Shown here one piece after another: positions 19,246 to 28,596 of a stretch of 64,000 nucleotides of DNA. Where the stretch lies: assembly GCF_014773245.1 (NCBI RefSeq), contig NZ_JACWMX010000001.1, forward strand, positions 930,001 to 994,000, in the 5' to 3' direction. The notes under the pieces are model-generated. The model ran no database searches. It had not been told where the DNA came from and saw only the letters and a program-made list of their open reading frames with translations. This stretch comes from Mucilaginibacter glaciei (GTDB lineage Bacteria > Bacteroidota > Bacteroidia > Sphingobacteriales > Sphingobacteriaceae). Position 1 is the first letter of the stretch; the number at the start of each line of letters is the position of its first letter. Made by a program: the position numbers and the translations under genes.

Positions 19246-21183
19246 TTATAGGCTATTTAGTGCAATATCTATTTCTTCAAAAACAGAATTCTTGCTTTTG
19301 AATTCATGAACAATCTGTTTCATTCCCCTAACAACTTGTAGATCATCATTATTTTTGGCGTGCTGTATCAAGCCAGCTATCTGACCTTCAATTTCGCCAA
19401 ATCCATATTCCCGTACTTTACCTATCATTATCTTTTCGTGATGGGTAGGCATAGTATTCTCATTATCATTTAGCAATTCTTCGAACAGTTTTTCTCCAGG
19501 CCTTAAACCCGAGTATTCAATCTTTATATCATGGTTAGGTACTAACCCAGCCAGGCGAATCATTCGTTTAGCTAAATCAATAATTTTTACTGATTTGCCC
19601 ATATCGAATATGTAAATCTCGCCTCCGTTACCCATACAACCAGCTTCTAGCACAAGCCTGCAGGCTTCGGGGATAGTCATAAAATATCTGGTAATTTCGG
19701 GGTGTGTTACTGTAATGGGGCCGCCTTTTTCAATTTGCTGTTTAAACCTTGGGATCACAGATCCGTTAGAACCAAGTACATTACCAAAGCGTGTAGTTAT
19801 AAACTTAGTGCCCGTAGGAGTATTTACTAAATTCGCTAAACCACTACCGAGATTAAAATCCTTTACATGAATTATCTTATTCAATGACTGAACATAAATT
19901 TCGGCTATACGCTTTGATGCACCCATTACATTGGTAGGGTTTACAGCCTTATCTGTAGATATCATCACAAACTTAAGTACACCATGTTTAACAGCAAGAT
20001 CTGCGATAGTTTTGGTTCCTAAAACATTTGTTTTAACACACTCGGAAGCATTATCTTCCATCATTGGCACATGCTTGTAAGCGGCGGCATGGTAAACGTA
20101 ATGGGGCTTATAAGTATCAAATAAGTTTTGCATTCTCCGCTCATCTTTCACATCGCCTATGTAAGCATGAAAGTTAAGATCGGTATGGCTTTCCTCAACT
20201 TCAAGATATAAGTGATGAAGCGCAGTTTCAGACTGATCACACATGATAATAAGTCCGACATCAAATTTTAGCAATTGCCTCACAATTTCACTGCCGATAG
20301 AACCCGCCGCTCCTGTTATTAATATCCGTTTTCCATTTAATTCATTTTGGATACTTGTGATATCAATTTCAATTGCTTTACGATTCAATAAGTCTTCGAT
20401 ATTGATCTTTTGAATTTGAGTTGTCTGTAGTTTACCGCTTTCCCAAACTTCATGTGGTGGGATATTTAAAACTTTAATATCATTTTCCAAACACATATCA
20501 ACCACCTTATTTTTATGATCAATTGGTATAGTGTATGAGGCGAAAATTACTTCGTCTAATTCATGTTGCTCTATTAGGCCTGGAAGCGTTTTTGCATCTA
20601 AAATTTTAATACCATCTATTGTTTTGCCAACTTTACGCTGGTCATCATCTATAAAGGCGACAATATATTTGTTCACCTTGTAATCATGATCAAAAGTTCT
20701 TTTCGTAGCTACACCTGCCTCGCCTGCTCCGTAGATAATAACGCGTCTTTTATCTAATTTTAGGTTTTTTACATGTAAAAAAAAGTATTTGACTACCACC
20801 CGGTATGTAACCATCATTAAAAAACAAGCCAAGGCAGATACAATGAGTAGGCTGTTTGATATTAATGGCACATGACCAAAAGATACCGTGGCTAAGTTTA
20901 AAATTATAAACGTGCCGTTAGATGCTAAAACTGCAAAAAGTATTCGGAAAGAATCTTGTGCGCTGGTATACCTAATGATTCCCGAGTAGGTTTTTATGGT
21001 AAAAAAAACTACTGTATTTATAGCAATTACGATTAAAATATTTCTACTAAACTCAAGGTAGTTTAATGAGGAGATATCAAAATTATACTTAATAAAATAT
21101 GCACTGACCAATGATACACAACTGATAAATATATCGAGGGTGAAAATTATCCAGCGTGGGACTATATTAATTTGATTAAACAA
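19246..21183 (-). CDS. Membrane-bound nucleotide-sugar 4,6-dehydratase/epimerase (CapD/WbpM/PglF family)
   Basis: This 645-residue protein has four N-terminal membrane helices, a CoA-binding-like Rossmann region (VIIYGAGEAGVATKRTF) and a C-terminal extended SDR domain. The SDR domain has GAAGSIGSEIV and the catalytic-site segment MISTDKAVNPTNVMGASKR, where methionine replaces the usual SDR tyrosine, as in this family. Such enzymes convert UDP-GlcNAc to a 4-keto-6-deoxy sugar, the first step toward QuiNAc, FucNAc or bacillosamine. It is transcribed after the initiating transferase, which may use the product. Length and architecture are normal for WbpM-type proteins. Confidence 0.9.
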   Translation of the reverse strand: MFNQINIVPRWIIFTLDIFISCVSLVSAYFIKYNFDISSLNYLEFSRNILIVIAINTVVFFTIKTYSGIIRYTSAQDSFRILFAVLASNGTFIILNLATVSFGHVPLISNSLLIVSALACFLMMVTYRVVVKYFFLHVKNLKLDKRRVIIYGAGEAGVATKRTFDHDYKVNKYIVAFIDDDQRKVGKTIDGIKILDAKTLPGLIEQHELDEVIFASYTIPIDHKNKVVDMCLENDIKVLNIPPHEVWESGKLQTTQIQKINIEDLLNRKAIEIDITSIQNELNGKRILITGAAGSIGSEIVRQLLKFDVGLIIMCDQSETALHHLYLEVEESHTDLNFHAYIGDVKDERRMQNLFDTYKPHYVYHAAAYKHVPMMEDNASECVKTNVLGTKTIADLAVKHGVLKFVMISTDKAVNPTNVMGASKRIAEIYVQSLNKIIHVKDFNLGSGLANLVNTPTGTKFITTRFGNVLGSNGSVIPRFKQQIEKGGPITVTHPEITRYFMTIPEACRLVLEAGCMGNGGEIYIFDMGKSVKIIDLAKRMIRLAGLVPNHDIKIEYSGLRPGEKLFEELLNDNENTMPTHHEKIMIGKVREYGFGEIEGQIAGLIQHAKNNDDLQVVRGMKQIVHEFKSKNSVFEEIDIALNSL

Positions 21184-21257
21184 GGTAAATCTATTTTTTT
21201 AAGAACAATAACAAATGTAATAACTATATCTAATTAAAAAAATTATGCCAGCAGGCA

Positions 21258-22226
21258 TTATGTGGCTGTTAGCAATCGATTTTTACCTTCTACAATAAAA
21301 CGAATGATAATAAATGCTACCGTTATAATGATTAGCAATAGTAGGCTTATAACATCGGTCTTAACATAGGGAAATAGTAAAAACGCATTTATGACCAATT
21401 GAACCATCGCATAAATAGTAGCTACAATCAGATGATTCATTTTCTTTTCATTAGCCATAAACTGATAAAAATGTGAACGATGTGCTTCAGAAATTTTTTC
21501 GCCTCTAATCATTCTAAATACTATTGTCGTTGCAGTGTCTAAACCATATACCAGTAATAATAAAATATACCCGATGTTTTGCGTTTTGATGATTAACTGC
21601 AATAAAAAAAACAGGATTATAAATGCCAAACTAACGCTGCCAACATCGCCGGCAAAACATTTTGCGTTGCGCCTAAAATTAAAGAATAAAAATACCACTA
21701 CACTGCATATGGCTACCAACAATAAGTTTGAGTCGGTAAAGTTTACCACAAATGAATTGATATAAGATAAAGAACCAAGGGTGATTAAACCGTAGCTACC
21801 CGTAATGCCATTAATACCATCCATGAAGTTAACGGCATTTATAATTCCAATAACAACAAAAAAAGCTATCGCTATCCAATAAACAGGCAAACTATACATA
21901 CCTAAACCGTAAAATAGTATTGATACCGATACCAAATGCAAAACAATCCTAATTTTACTGCTGATTGTTTTAATGTCGTCAATAAAACTAATAAGGCTAA
22001 TTATTACCAAGCCAATAATAAAATATGCATTATACCAGCCCAAATAAACAGGGCTCAACAACATAGATAAGCAAAAAATTACCCCCCCTCCCCTAATAGT
22101 AACATTTGTATGAGAACTGCGATGATTAGGATTATCTATTATATTATATTTTTCAGCAACCCTAAAATAGATCAATTCCAGCAAGGTTAAGCAAATGAGT
22201 GTAATTAAAACTATAACAAAATTCAT
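21258..22226 (-). CDS. Undecaprenyl-phosphate sugar-1-phosphate transferase (WecA/WbpL-like)
   Basis: This 322-residue protein has about 10 membrane helices. Signatures of the MraY/WecA polyprenyl-phosphate transferase family are visible: SFIDDIKTISSKIRIVLH (Asp pair), NAVNFMDGINGITGSYG, and the cytoplasmic loop with RMIRGEKISEAHRSHFYQFM containing the family His cluster. It should start repeat-unit synthesis by loading HexNAc-1-phosphate onto undecaprenyl phosphate. It is the only initiating transferase visible for either block. Together with the CapD-like gene it resembles the WbpL-WbpM pair. A 74-base gap separates it from the dehydratase gene. Confidence 0.9.
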   Translation of the reverse strand: MNFVIVLITLICLTLLELIYFRVAEKYNIIDNPNHRSSHTNVTIRGGGVIFCLSMLLSPVYLGWYNAYFIIGLVIISLISFIDDIKTISSKIRIVLHLVSVSILFYGLGMYSLPVYWIAIAFFVVIGIINAVNFMDGINGITGSYGLITLGSLSYINSFVVNFTDSNLLLVAICSVVVFLFFNFRRNAKCFAGDVGSVSLAFIILFFLLQLIIKTQNIGYILLLLVYGLDTATTIVFRMIRGEKISEAHRSHFYQFMANEKKMNHLIVATIYAMVQLVINAFLLFPYVKTDVISLLLLIIITVAFIIIRFIVEGKNRLLTAT

Positions 22227-22284
22227 TGTATTTTAAACTATTCTTGGAATTAACTATGATATAACAACACAGGCGAAATAATTT

Positions 22285-23262
22285 CTATTTCAATACATCG
22301 GCCAACCAACCGTTAATGCTGTATTTAAATAATAAATTGGGCGGCAGTGGTTTAAAGGGTGTGTCTAAGAAACTCCGATCTATTTGTGGATCCTTTCTAT
22401 CGATAACAAGGATATTAGCCGGGTCAAAAAAATCATAATCTCTTATGTTACTATTAGTAGTTATTAACTTTTTTTGCGCACCTATACATTCAATCGTCCG
22501 CATTGTTAATCCAACCTGGCCGGGATGATTTATATCTAAAATCATTTTCGAAGCATTCATGAAATTTGCATTATCCTGATGCGACAACGATTCGAAACTT
22601 ACATCACTGTACTTTATGCGCCTGAAATTGCTATCAAAAGCTTTTTTCAACCAATACAATTTCTTACTGCTTAAAAAAAAGTATAATTTAATTTTTTTTC
22701 CTTCAAAAAAGGGTTCGATAAACTTTTTGATGAAATTATATCTGTCACTATGCGCGGTACCGATGAACAACAGATCATTTGTTGGTTCAACTTCAGCCTG
22801 TTTGTACGTATCGATATAAAAAAGCGGTCGTAGAGATAATTTATACTCGCTTGCATCTTCAGAATCGAAAGTTAAAACACTATCAAAATATTCAACCAAG
22901 TCAAAAGATTGTTTATTTTTAAACGAATCCCACATATACAATATGAATTTAGACCCGGTAAAATTTAGCTTGAATGCTTTGAGGCTTTTTTTATTAACAG
23001 ACTCCGGCGAAATAAATAAAACGTAATCGAACTTTTTGTCTTTTACAGATTGCAGTATAGTTGCATAATAGCTATCAATTGCCTGTTTCAATGAATTTTT
23101 ATTGAGACGGATAAAAACCTTTGATATAAAAGAATTTGAGGGCCTATCGTCGAACCAGGTTACCTCGGCGCCCAATTTTTCCATAGCCAATTTTATTTCC
23201 TTCTCATAACTAAAAAATTGGGGAGAAAAAAACAAAATTGATTTACCTGATAAACTGTTCAT
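22285..23262 (-). CDS. CgeB-like glycosyltransferase
   Basis: The 325-residue protein starts with a Rossmann-type segment (KSILFFSPQFFSYEKEIKLA), and its C-terminal half has ILDINHPGQVGLTMRTIEC followed by GAQKKLITTNS. This is the pattern of CgeB/spore-maturation-like GT-B glycosyltransferases, where the TMRTIE segment takes the place of EX7E. It probably adds a sugar to the block B repeat. It lies 2 bases after the epimerase gene. The coding sequence is AT-rich with lysine runs compared with housekeeping genes nearby, which fits exchange of the central glycan genes. Confidence 0.75.
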   Translation of the reverse strand: MNSLSGKSILFFSPQFFSYEKEIKLAMEKLGAEVTWFDDRPSNSFISKVFIRLNKNSLKQAIDSYYATILQSVKDKKFDYVLFISPESVNKKSLKAFKLNFTGSKFILYMWDSFKNKQSFDLVEYFDSVLTFDSEDASEYKLSLRPLFYIDTYKQAEVEPTNDLLFIGTAHSDRYNFIKKFIEPFFEGKKIKLYFFLSSKKLYWLKKAFDSNFRRIKYSDVSFESLSHQDNANFMNASKMILDINHPGQVGLTMRTIECIGAQKKLITTNSNIRDYDFFDPANILVIDRKDPQIDRSFLDTPFKPLPPNLLFKYSINGWLADVLK

Positions 23263-23264
23263 AT

Positions 23265-24404
23265 TTATTTATATAAACCCCTTTTCTTCATTTCTTCTAT
23301 AGATTGCTCATAATTGTCGCTCTCAACCTTTTGTTCGTTAACCCAAGCTGTAAATAATTTTATGCCTGCTTCAAAAGTAAATTTGGGTTCAAAACCAATT
23401 TTTTGCTTGATTTTTGATAAGTCAGCAAAATTATGTCTTATATCGCCTACCCTGTAATTACCAGAAATATTTACTGGTGTATTTGCTCCGTAATTATTAA
23501 TTAAACTATTAGCTACTGTTATAACGTTAGTAGCTACGCCTGTGCCCACATTAAAAACCTCTCCGTTAGCCCTTTCATCTTCAATACCTAAAATTGTAGC
23601 ATCAACAACGTCATCTATAAATACAAAGTCACGTGTTTCTTCACCATCTTCAAAAATATTGATGTCGTTACCATTTTTTATTTGCGTTGAAAATATAGAC
23701 AATATACCCGTGTAAGGGTTTTTAAGGGATTGACCGGGCCCGTAAACATTTTGATAGCGAAACGCTACAGGCGCGATACCTAAAGTTGGGCAAACCGTCA
23801 TGATCATTTGTTCTTGATTTTGTTTGGTAATGCCATAAACAGACGAAGGATGAATCTTTGACTCTTCATCTGTTGCCTGTAACTGTAAAGGTTGTGTACA
23901 ACCCGGATAGGTTACCTCAAAATTACCGCCGTCCATGTCTTCAGACTTACGATGTTTAGGATAAACCATTCCTAATTCTTCAGACAAATACTTTCCTTCA
24001 CCATAAATAGACCTTGATGAAGCTATAACAACTTTTTTTATCTGATGGGTTTGGTTGGCTAAAATATCAAGCATTATAGCCGTTCCATTTATATTGACAT
24101 CGATGTATTTACGTATTTCGTACATGGACTGCCCGGTACCCGTTTCTGCCGCGAAATGTACGATGATATCTTGCCCATTAATAGCCTCTTCCCAATCAGC
24201 TTTAGAAGTAACTGTTCCTTTAATAAAGGTCACCTTGTTTAAAATACTTTTAAATAACTCGGAAGTGTTTTCTGGATCTTCCCCGTGTATTTGAGGCGAC
24301 AAATTGTCAAGAACAGTTATTTCATATCCTTTGGCAAGTAATTTCAATGCTAAATTACTTCCGATAAACCCAGCCCCCCCGGTTATTAAAATCCGTTTCT
24401 TCAT
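23265..24404 (-). CDS. NAD-dependent nucleotide-sugar epimerase/dehydratase (extended SDR)
   Basis: The protein has the NAD-binding start MKKRILITGGAGFIGSNLAL, an IVHFAAETG motif, an SSRSIYGEGKYL serine region and the YxxxK pair in SSVYGITKQNQEQ. It resembles UDP-hexose 4-epimerases and related dehydratases that supply block B sugars. A longer frame would start at 24422, but it overlaps the previous gene. The ATG at 24404 lies 2 bases past that gene's stop and gives the classical N-terminus, so it is preferred (379 residues). An insertion around residues 125-160 (SEDMDGGNFEVTYPGCTQPL) is longer than in GalE, so the substrate may be unusual. Confidence 0.85.
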   Translation of the reverse strand: MKKRILITGGAGFIGSNLALKLLAKGYEITVLDNLSPQIHGEDPENTSELFKSILNKVTFIKGTVTSKADWEEAINGQDIIVHFAAETGTGQSMYEIRKYIDVNINGTAIMLDILANQTHQIKKVVIASSRSIYGEGKYLSEELGMVYPKHRKSEDMDGGNFEVTYPGCTQPLQLQATDEESKIHPSSVYGITKQNQEQMIMTVCPTLGIAPVAFRYQNVYGPGQSLKNPYTGILSIFSTQIKNGNDINIFEDGEETRDFVFIDDVVDATILGIEDERANGEVFNVGTGVATNVITVANSLINNYGANTPVNISGNYRVGDIRHNFADLSKIKQKIGFEPKFTFEAGIKLFTAWVNEQKVESDNYEQSIEEMKKRGLYK

Positions 24405-24406
24405 AG

Positions 24407-25006
24407 TTATATAATTTCCCATCGCTGGGTTTTAAAATTGTATTTCTTTATAGGCTTTGCCGGTATACCAACTGCAATAACATTTGCAGGCAAGCTTTTG
24501 GTAACTACAGCATTTGCTCCTACAATTGTGCCGCTACCAATAGTGACGCCCGGTAATACTGAAACTTTTTCGCCAAGCCATACATTATCGCCAATGGTAA
24601 CGCTATTGACACTGTATAACCGGTCTTTAGGTATAGATAGCGGATCGCTATCCGCGGCGTCGCCGGCATAACTACCATGTGTTGAATCAGATATATAGAC
24701 ATTACTGGCAATAAGCACATTATTGCCCAATACCACACTGCTCATAGCTGTTATATGCACATGATCGTTTACCTGAATATTGGTGCCAAATAGCAAAACT
24801 TTTGATTTTCCGTCAATCGGATAGGCTTCAAACCTGCATCCTTTACCGGTAGTAAACCCTTTGTTAAACGAAATAAACTTTTTACCTCTTACATCGACAG
24901 GAAGACGTATCAATCGCGCTTTTGAAAAAAATATTTTTGTGATAATAGTATTCAGTGCTAATGACAATAATTGAAATACACCATATCGCTTAAACAAGGA
25001 ACCCAT
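24407..25006 (-). CDS. Hexapeptide-repeat acyltransferase
   Basis: This 199-residue protein has a left-handed beta-helix C-terminal half with repeats such as VTIGDNVWLGEKVSVLPGV and IGSGTIVGANAVVTKSL, ending VIAVGIPAKPIKKYN. A His in SDSTHGSYAGD is the likely catalytic residue for acetyl transfer. It probably O-acetylates a sugar of the block B polymer. It is one base from the preceding GT2 gene and 2 bases before the epimerase start, so it is part of the same operon. The first 50 residues are hydrophobic and may associate with the membrane. Confidence 0.87.
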   Translation of the reverse strand: MGSLFKRYGVFQLLSLALNTIITKIFFSKARLIRLPVDVRGKKFISFNKGFTTGKGCRFEAYPIDGKSKVLLFGTNIQVNDHVHITAMSSVVLGNNVLIASNVYISDSTHGSYAGDAADSDPLSIPKDRLYSVNSVTIGDNVWLGEKVSVLPGVTIGSGTIVGANAVVTKSLPANVIAVGIPAKPIKKYNFKTQRWEII

Positions 25007-25717
25007 TTATATGTTTTTTCTTTTTAGTAATTCTTGCATAGCGTATATACGTATCTTAACTTTTTTCAGTAGCGAATTATTGCTGCTAACACCGCCAGAT
25101 GAAGCGTTAGAGCCGTGTCGCCTGTATTTTATCATCGCCTTATTCAGTAATACGACTTTGAAATAATATTCGCTGACTATCGCTAACCAGTAATCATAAG
25201 CACAAAGATTAGAATTATTTGGAAATGGCAACGCTTTTTTAAGAACTTCTTTCTTAAAAGCCATACACGCTCCGATGTATCTCGTTTTTAAAAAATTATT
25301 CCAAAACCCAGACCGGGTACCGTTAAGGTCAAAATGCGAATGATAAGTTGACGTTAAATGCTCGTCAACAATTTCAGCATCAGAGATAACCATATCAGCA
25401 TTTTGGAGCGCAAATAACATCTCTTTAACTTTACCTTCTTTCCAAACATCATCCTGGTCTGAAATAAAAATAACATCTCCTGTCGCCCTGATTATCGCAT
25501 TCTCAAAATTCTTTGAATAGCCGCTTTGCTGTTCATTAGCAAATAATTTTATTCGTTTATCGTTGATAGACTTTATGATGTCGATAGTAGTATCAGTGGA
25601 ATGATCATCTGATATTATAAACTCTTCATCATCACCTATTTGTGACAATATTGAGTCGATTTGCTCCTTGATATATTTTGCGCCATTATAACTGGCCATG
25701 CATACACTAACTTTCAT
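25007..25717 (-). CDS. Glycosyltransferase family 2
   Basis: This 236-residue GT-A enzyme has VSVCMASYNGAKYIKEQIDS at the start, then FIISDDHSTDTTIDII and the metal-site region VIFISDQDDVWKEGKV. The SDQDDVW form is typical of rhamnosyltransferase-type GT2 enzymes in O-antigen clusters. It should act on the cytosolic side in block B repeat assembly. It overlaps the polymerase gene by 11 bases. The donor sugar is not evident from sequence. Confidence 0.9.
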   Translation of the reverse strand: MKVSVCMASYNGAKYIKEQIDSILSQIGDDEEFIISDDHSTDTTIDIIKSINDKRIKLFANEQQSGYSKNFENAIIRATGDVIFISDQDDVWKEGKVKEMLFALQNADMVISDAEIVDEHLTSTYHSHFDLNGTRSGFWNNFLKTRYIGACMAFKKEVLKKALPFPNNSNLCAYDYWLAIVSEYYFKVVLLNKAMIKYRRHGSNASSGGVSSNNSLLKKVKIRIYAMQELLKRKNI

Positions 25718-27059
25718 TTTTTATTCTTAAAACAGGTAACAATATTGCAGAAAACACAAAGATGATTGACCCATATGTAACAAGGTCAAAAAATATTTGA
25801 ACAAATAACGGCACATCAGTTGCCATAGTGACAATGAGCGAAGATAAAACTACGTAAATCACCAATGCTACAATATTGGGATTAGGCCCTATTTTTCGAA
25901 GCAAGCCAACTCTTACAGCAGAAATAACCATTCCTACAACGAAGGAATAAACCGGTGCCCCATATTTACCAAAATAAACTAAACCCTCTATGGGGAATTG
26001 CGTATTTGGCCCAAAAACAGCTATAGAATCCATGGGTAAACCAATAGAATAATATAATGTGTAAACGCCTATGGAAAATTCGTAATCAGCTAATCTAAGC
26101 ATCCCAAGCAATGGATTAAAAAAATGGGGAATGTAACTTAATGCAGTTTGATGAAAGTCTGATGCGATATCAAATACATAAAAAAAATAATACACATCTC
26201 CTGCCGATACCAACCTGGTGACAAAAGAATCGGACGACGAGGTTTCTACCCCGGAGAGTGCAATAATAGCAACCATGAAAATTATTGCTAAAACAAAAAT
26301 ATACTTAGCCCATTTTAAGATTAACAGCTGGTTTATTGAAGCCTTTACTTTTGATAAAACAGACGCTCCTGATGTCCTGTTAATTAAGACTATAGCAAAC
26401 AAAATATTAATTATAGCTAATGAGTTTCCTTTATACCCCATGCTGGCAATAACCAATACGCAAATTAAAATACACAAAACGTAATAGATTTTCTTTTTAC
26501 CGCTTACCGTAACATTGGGATGAAAAATATTAATTAGCGGTATAGCCAAAACAAAGTTTACCAATGAAAAATTAATTCGTTTAACAATACCCCATCCACC
26601 ATTATAAAATAAAATTTTTGCTTCGCTCGGGTTTTCCGCAAATATCGGTAAGGTACCTTTACTAACAAAAATAACAGCGTTAGATGCAACCATTATTAAA
26701 AGGCACAAGGCTAAAAAAATATCTACTAAAAGCATATATTTTCTTGAGTTGACAATGAAATTTACATCTATTGCTGGCTCCCATACCGGTATTCCTTTAC
26801 GCCCCCCAAAAGCTATCCCTGCTATAAAAGCCAGAGTGCAAAACACGAAACTTAAAAAATATTCGAGTTTAATGTTTTGCATGTAAAAAAAAAGGTAGAC
26901 GACAAGTGAGACTGCTACACTGTTAAGGAATACAAATAATAGCAACGGATCAAACCAATAATATATTTGTTTTCGTAAAAAAAAAAGGTACAGCGGAAAT
27001 ATACCGCAAAATAACAATGTTAGGGTTACAAGATTAAATGAGAAGACTATATCTTGCAT
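25707..27059 (-). CDS. wzy: Oligosaccharide repeat-unit polymerase (Wzy)
   Basis: The 450-residue protein has about 12 membrane helices and little else, with a mid-protein loop (GYKGNSLAIINILFAIVLIN) and a large loop around residues 300-340. This matches oligosaccharide repeat-unit polymerases, which join repeat units at the periplasmic face. The sequence is AT-rich and shows no useful similarity to the block A polymerase by eye, as expected for fast-diverging Wzy proteins. It overlaps its downstream GT2 by 11 bases and abuts the upstream GT2 within one base. Confidence 0.8.
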   Translation of the reverse strand: MQDIVFSFNLVTLTLLFCGIFPLYLFFLRKQIYYWFDPLLLFVFLNSVAVSLVVYLFFYMQNIKLEYFLSFVFCTLAFIAGIAFGGRKGIPVWEPAIDVNFIVNSRKYMLLVDIFLALCLLIMVASNAVIFVSKGTLPIFAENPSEAKILFYNGGWGIVKRINFSLVNFVLAIPLINIFHPNVTVSGKKKIYYVLCILICVLVIASMGYKGNSLAIINILFAIVLINRTSGASVLSKVKASINQLLILKWAKYIFVLAIIFMVAIIALSGVETSSSDSFVTRLVSAGDVYYFFYVFDIASDFHQTALSYIPHFFNPLLGMLRLADYEFSIGVYTLYYSIGLPMDSIAVFGPNTQFPIEGLVYFGKYGAPVYSFVVGMVISAVRVGLLRKIGPNPNIVALVIYVVLSSLIVTMATDVPLFVQIFFDLVTYGSIIFVFSAILLPVLRIKNES

Positions 27060-27904
27060 TATCGATTTTTAAATAATACCCCAAACGTTTTTGTTGCGAA
27101 TTTAGCTGTTTTATATTTTACGCCCAATTTAACGGAGCGTAGCATTATCCACATACTAAGCCCAATTGCATCTAAAAGGGTTTTCTTATAATAAAGCGCA
27201 CCCTCCAAATAGTAATCGAATCGGTTTAAGGCGCTTGCCAATGGCATTTTACTCTCTCCAGATAATTCATGTTTACACTTAACATCTAAAACTACTACCA
27301 ACTTAGTAAAAGTTAGAACGCGTCTTAAAAAATCGAAGTCACTGAAGTCGAGCTTTATTTTCTCGTTGTAGCCGCCATTGAGTTGATACAACTTAGTTGA
27401 AATTATTAATCCACTGTTAATTATCGCCAGCGGCTCAAGTGAATGTACACCCGGCTCTATAGAACTTAATTTTTGGCTTGAATATAAAAAGAACTTAGCT
27501 GGGGAAAGAAGCCCAAAATCGTTACAAATCATTGGGCAGTATAAGCCAGCATCCTTGTTAAACTTGCTTTCATAATCAAAAAACACATTAAAAAATAACT
27601 TTTCTAATTGTGTATCTTGATCTAAAAGTAATATATATTCTTTGTTTTGCCCAATACCGTAATCAAACGCAGTGTTGTACGCTTTACTTACTCCAGAATT
27701 CTTATGATCTTCCAGATAAGTTATCGTTACACCTTTGTAACTGTCATTACCATACTGCCAGTAATCTGGAGAATTGTTATATACCACCAAAAGCAACTGG
27801 GAGTTAAAACTATCAACCGATTTTAACAACGATTGAAAACAAACAGATTCTTCTAAGCTTGATTTATATAAAACTATTACCGCGATTATTTTTTTTAAAT
27901 CCAT
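27059..27904 (-). CDS. Glycosyltransferase family 2 (RfbF-like)
   Basis: This 281-residue GT-A enzyme starts KKIIAVIVLYKSSLEESVCF and has the donor/metal motif YILLLDQDTQLEKLF. A KLDFSDFDFLRRVLTFTK segment corresponds to the acceptor-side region of rhamnosyltransferase-like family members. It is likely one of three GT2 enzymes building the block B repeat. It overlaps its neighbours by one base each. AT-rich, lysine-rich composition suggests the central glycan genes were acquired as a cassette. Confidence 0.87.
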   Translation of the reverse strand: MDLKKIIAVIVLYKSSLEESVCFQSLLKSVDSFNSQLLLVVYNNSPDYWQYGNDSYKGVTITYLEDHKNSGVSKAYNTAFDYGIGQNKEYILLLDQDTQLEKLFFNVFFDYESKFNKDAGLYCPMICNDFGLLSPAKFFLYSSQKLSSIEPGVHSLEPLAIINSGLIISTKLYQLNGGYNEKIKLDFSDFDFLRRVLTFTKLVVVLDVKCKHELSGESKMPLASALNRFDYYLEGALYYKKTLLDAIGLSMWIMLRSVKLGVKYKTAKFATKTFGVLFKNR

Positions 27905-28593
27905 TAAACCTTTTGTAAGTGATAATAAAGTGCAGCCAAATAGCCCACTAAAGAGCCATAGTTTTTCCTGACAACCCTTAACGATTCTTTAGTATCAATT
28001 TTTTCACTCACGCCGCCTTCCATTGCATAAGAACGGAAACCGGGATCCTTTAAAAACTTGACTCCCGACTTTATTAAACGCTGATTAAAGTCAAAGTCGG
28101 CATATACTTTAAATTCAAGTGAAAAGGGTGGCGTCGGATGGATAGACTTTTTCACAAGCATAGCCTGATGGTGTACACTATTACCTAAAAAAGACCTCCA
28201 GCCTACAGTTGATTTGAAAGTTCCTCTTTGACCTAATTCAACATCTCCATAAATAACTTCGGCATTTTTATATAAGTTCATATCGGGCAACTCTACCACC
28301 TCGTCGCCTGCACCTAAAAATAAAATATACGATTCATTATCGGCTAACTCCCAACCCTTGTTCATAGCATCATAAATGCCTTTATCTGGCTCAGTAATCA
28401 ACCAGGTCAATTTTTCACGGTATTGGTTAAGTATCTGCACGGTTCCGTCAGTTGAATTGCCGTCAACAACAATAAAATCCAAATTTGGGTAATTTAAATT
28501 TAACACATTAACAATAGTTTTTTCTATAGAGTTAACTCCATTATAAACAACTGTTATTATCGTTATCTTGGGGTGTAGCATTTCAATATTCAT
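27904..28593 (-). CDS. Glycosyltransferase family 2 (WcaE-like)
   Basis: This 229-residue GT-A enzyme has ITIITVVYNGVNSIEKTIVN, FIVVDGNSTDGTVQIL and the family-specific EPDKGIYDAMNKGWELA. These are found in WcaE-type colanic acid glycosyltransferases and relatives. The metal-site region reads YILFLGAGDEV. It probably adds an early or middle sugar to the lipid-linked unit. It follows the flippase gene after 3 bases. Confidence 0.9.
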   Translation of the reverse strand: MNIEMLHPKITIITVVYNGVNSIEKTIVNVLNLNYPNLDFIVVDGNSTDGTVQILNQYREKLTWLITEPDKGIYDAMNKGWELADNESYILFLGAGDEVVELPDMNLYKNAEVIYGDVELGQRGTFKSTVGWRSFLGNSVHHQAMLVKKSIHPTPPFSLEFKVYADFDFNQRLIKSGVKFLKDPGFRSYAMEGGVSEKIDTKESLRVVRKNYGSLVGYLAALYYHLQKV

Positions 28594-28596
28594 AGA

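Noticed and set aside
24405..24422. Longer start of the epimerase gene.
   Set aside because: It would overlap the acyltransferase gene by 16 bases; the ATG at 24404 gives the classical KKRILITGG start and a 2-base gap.
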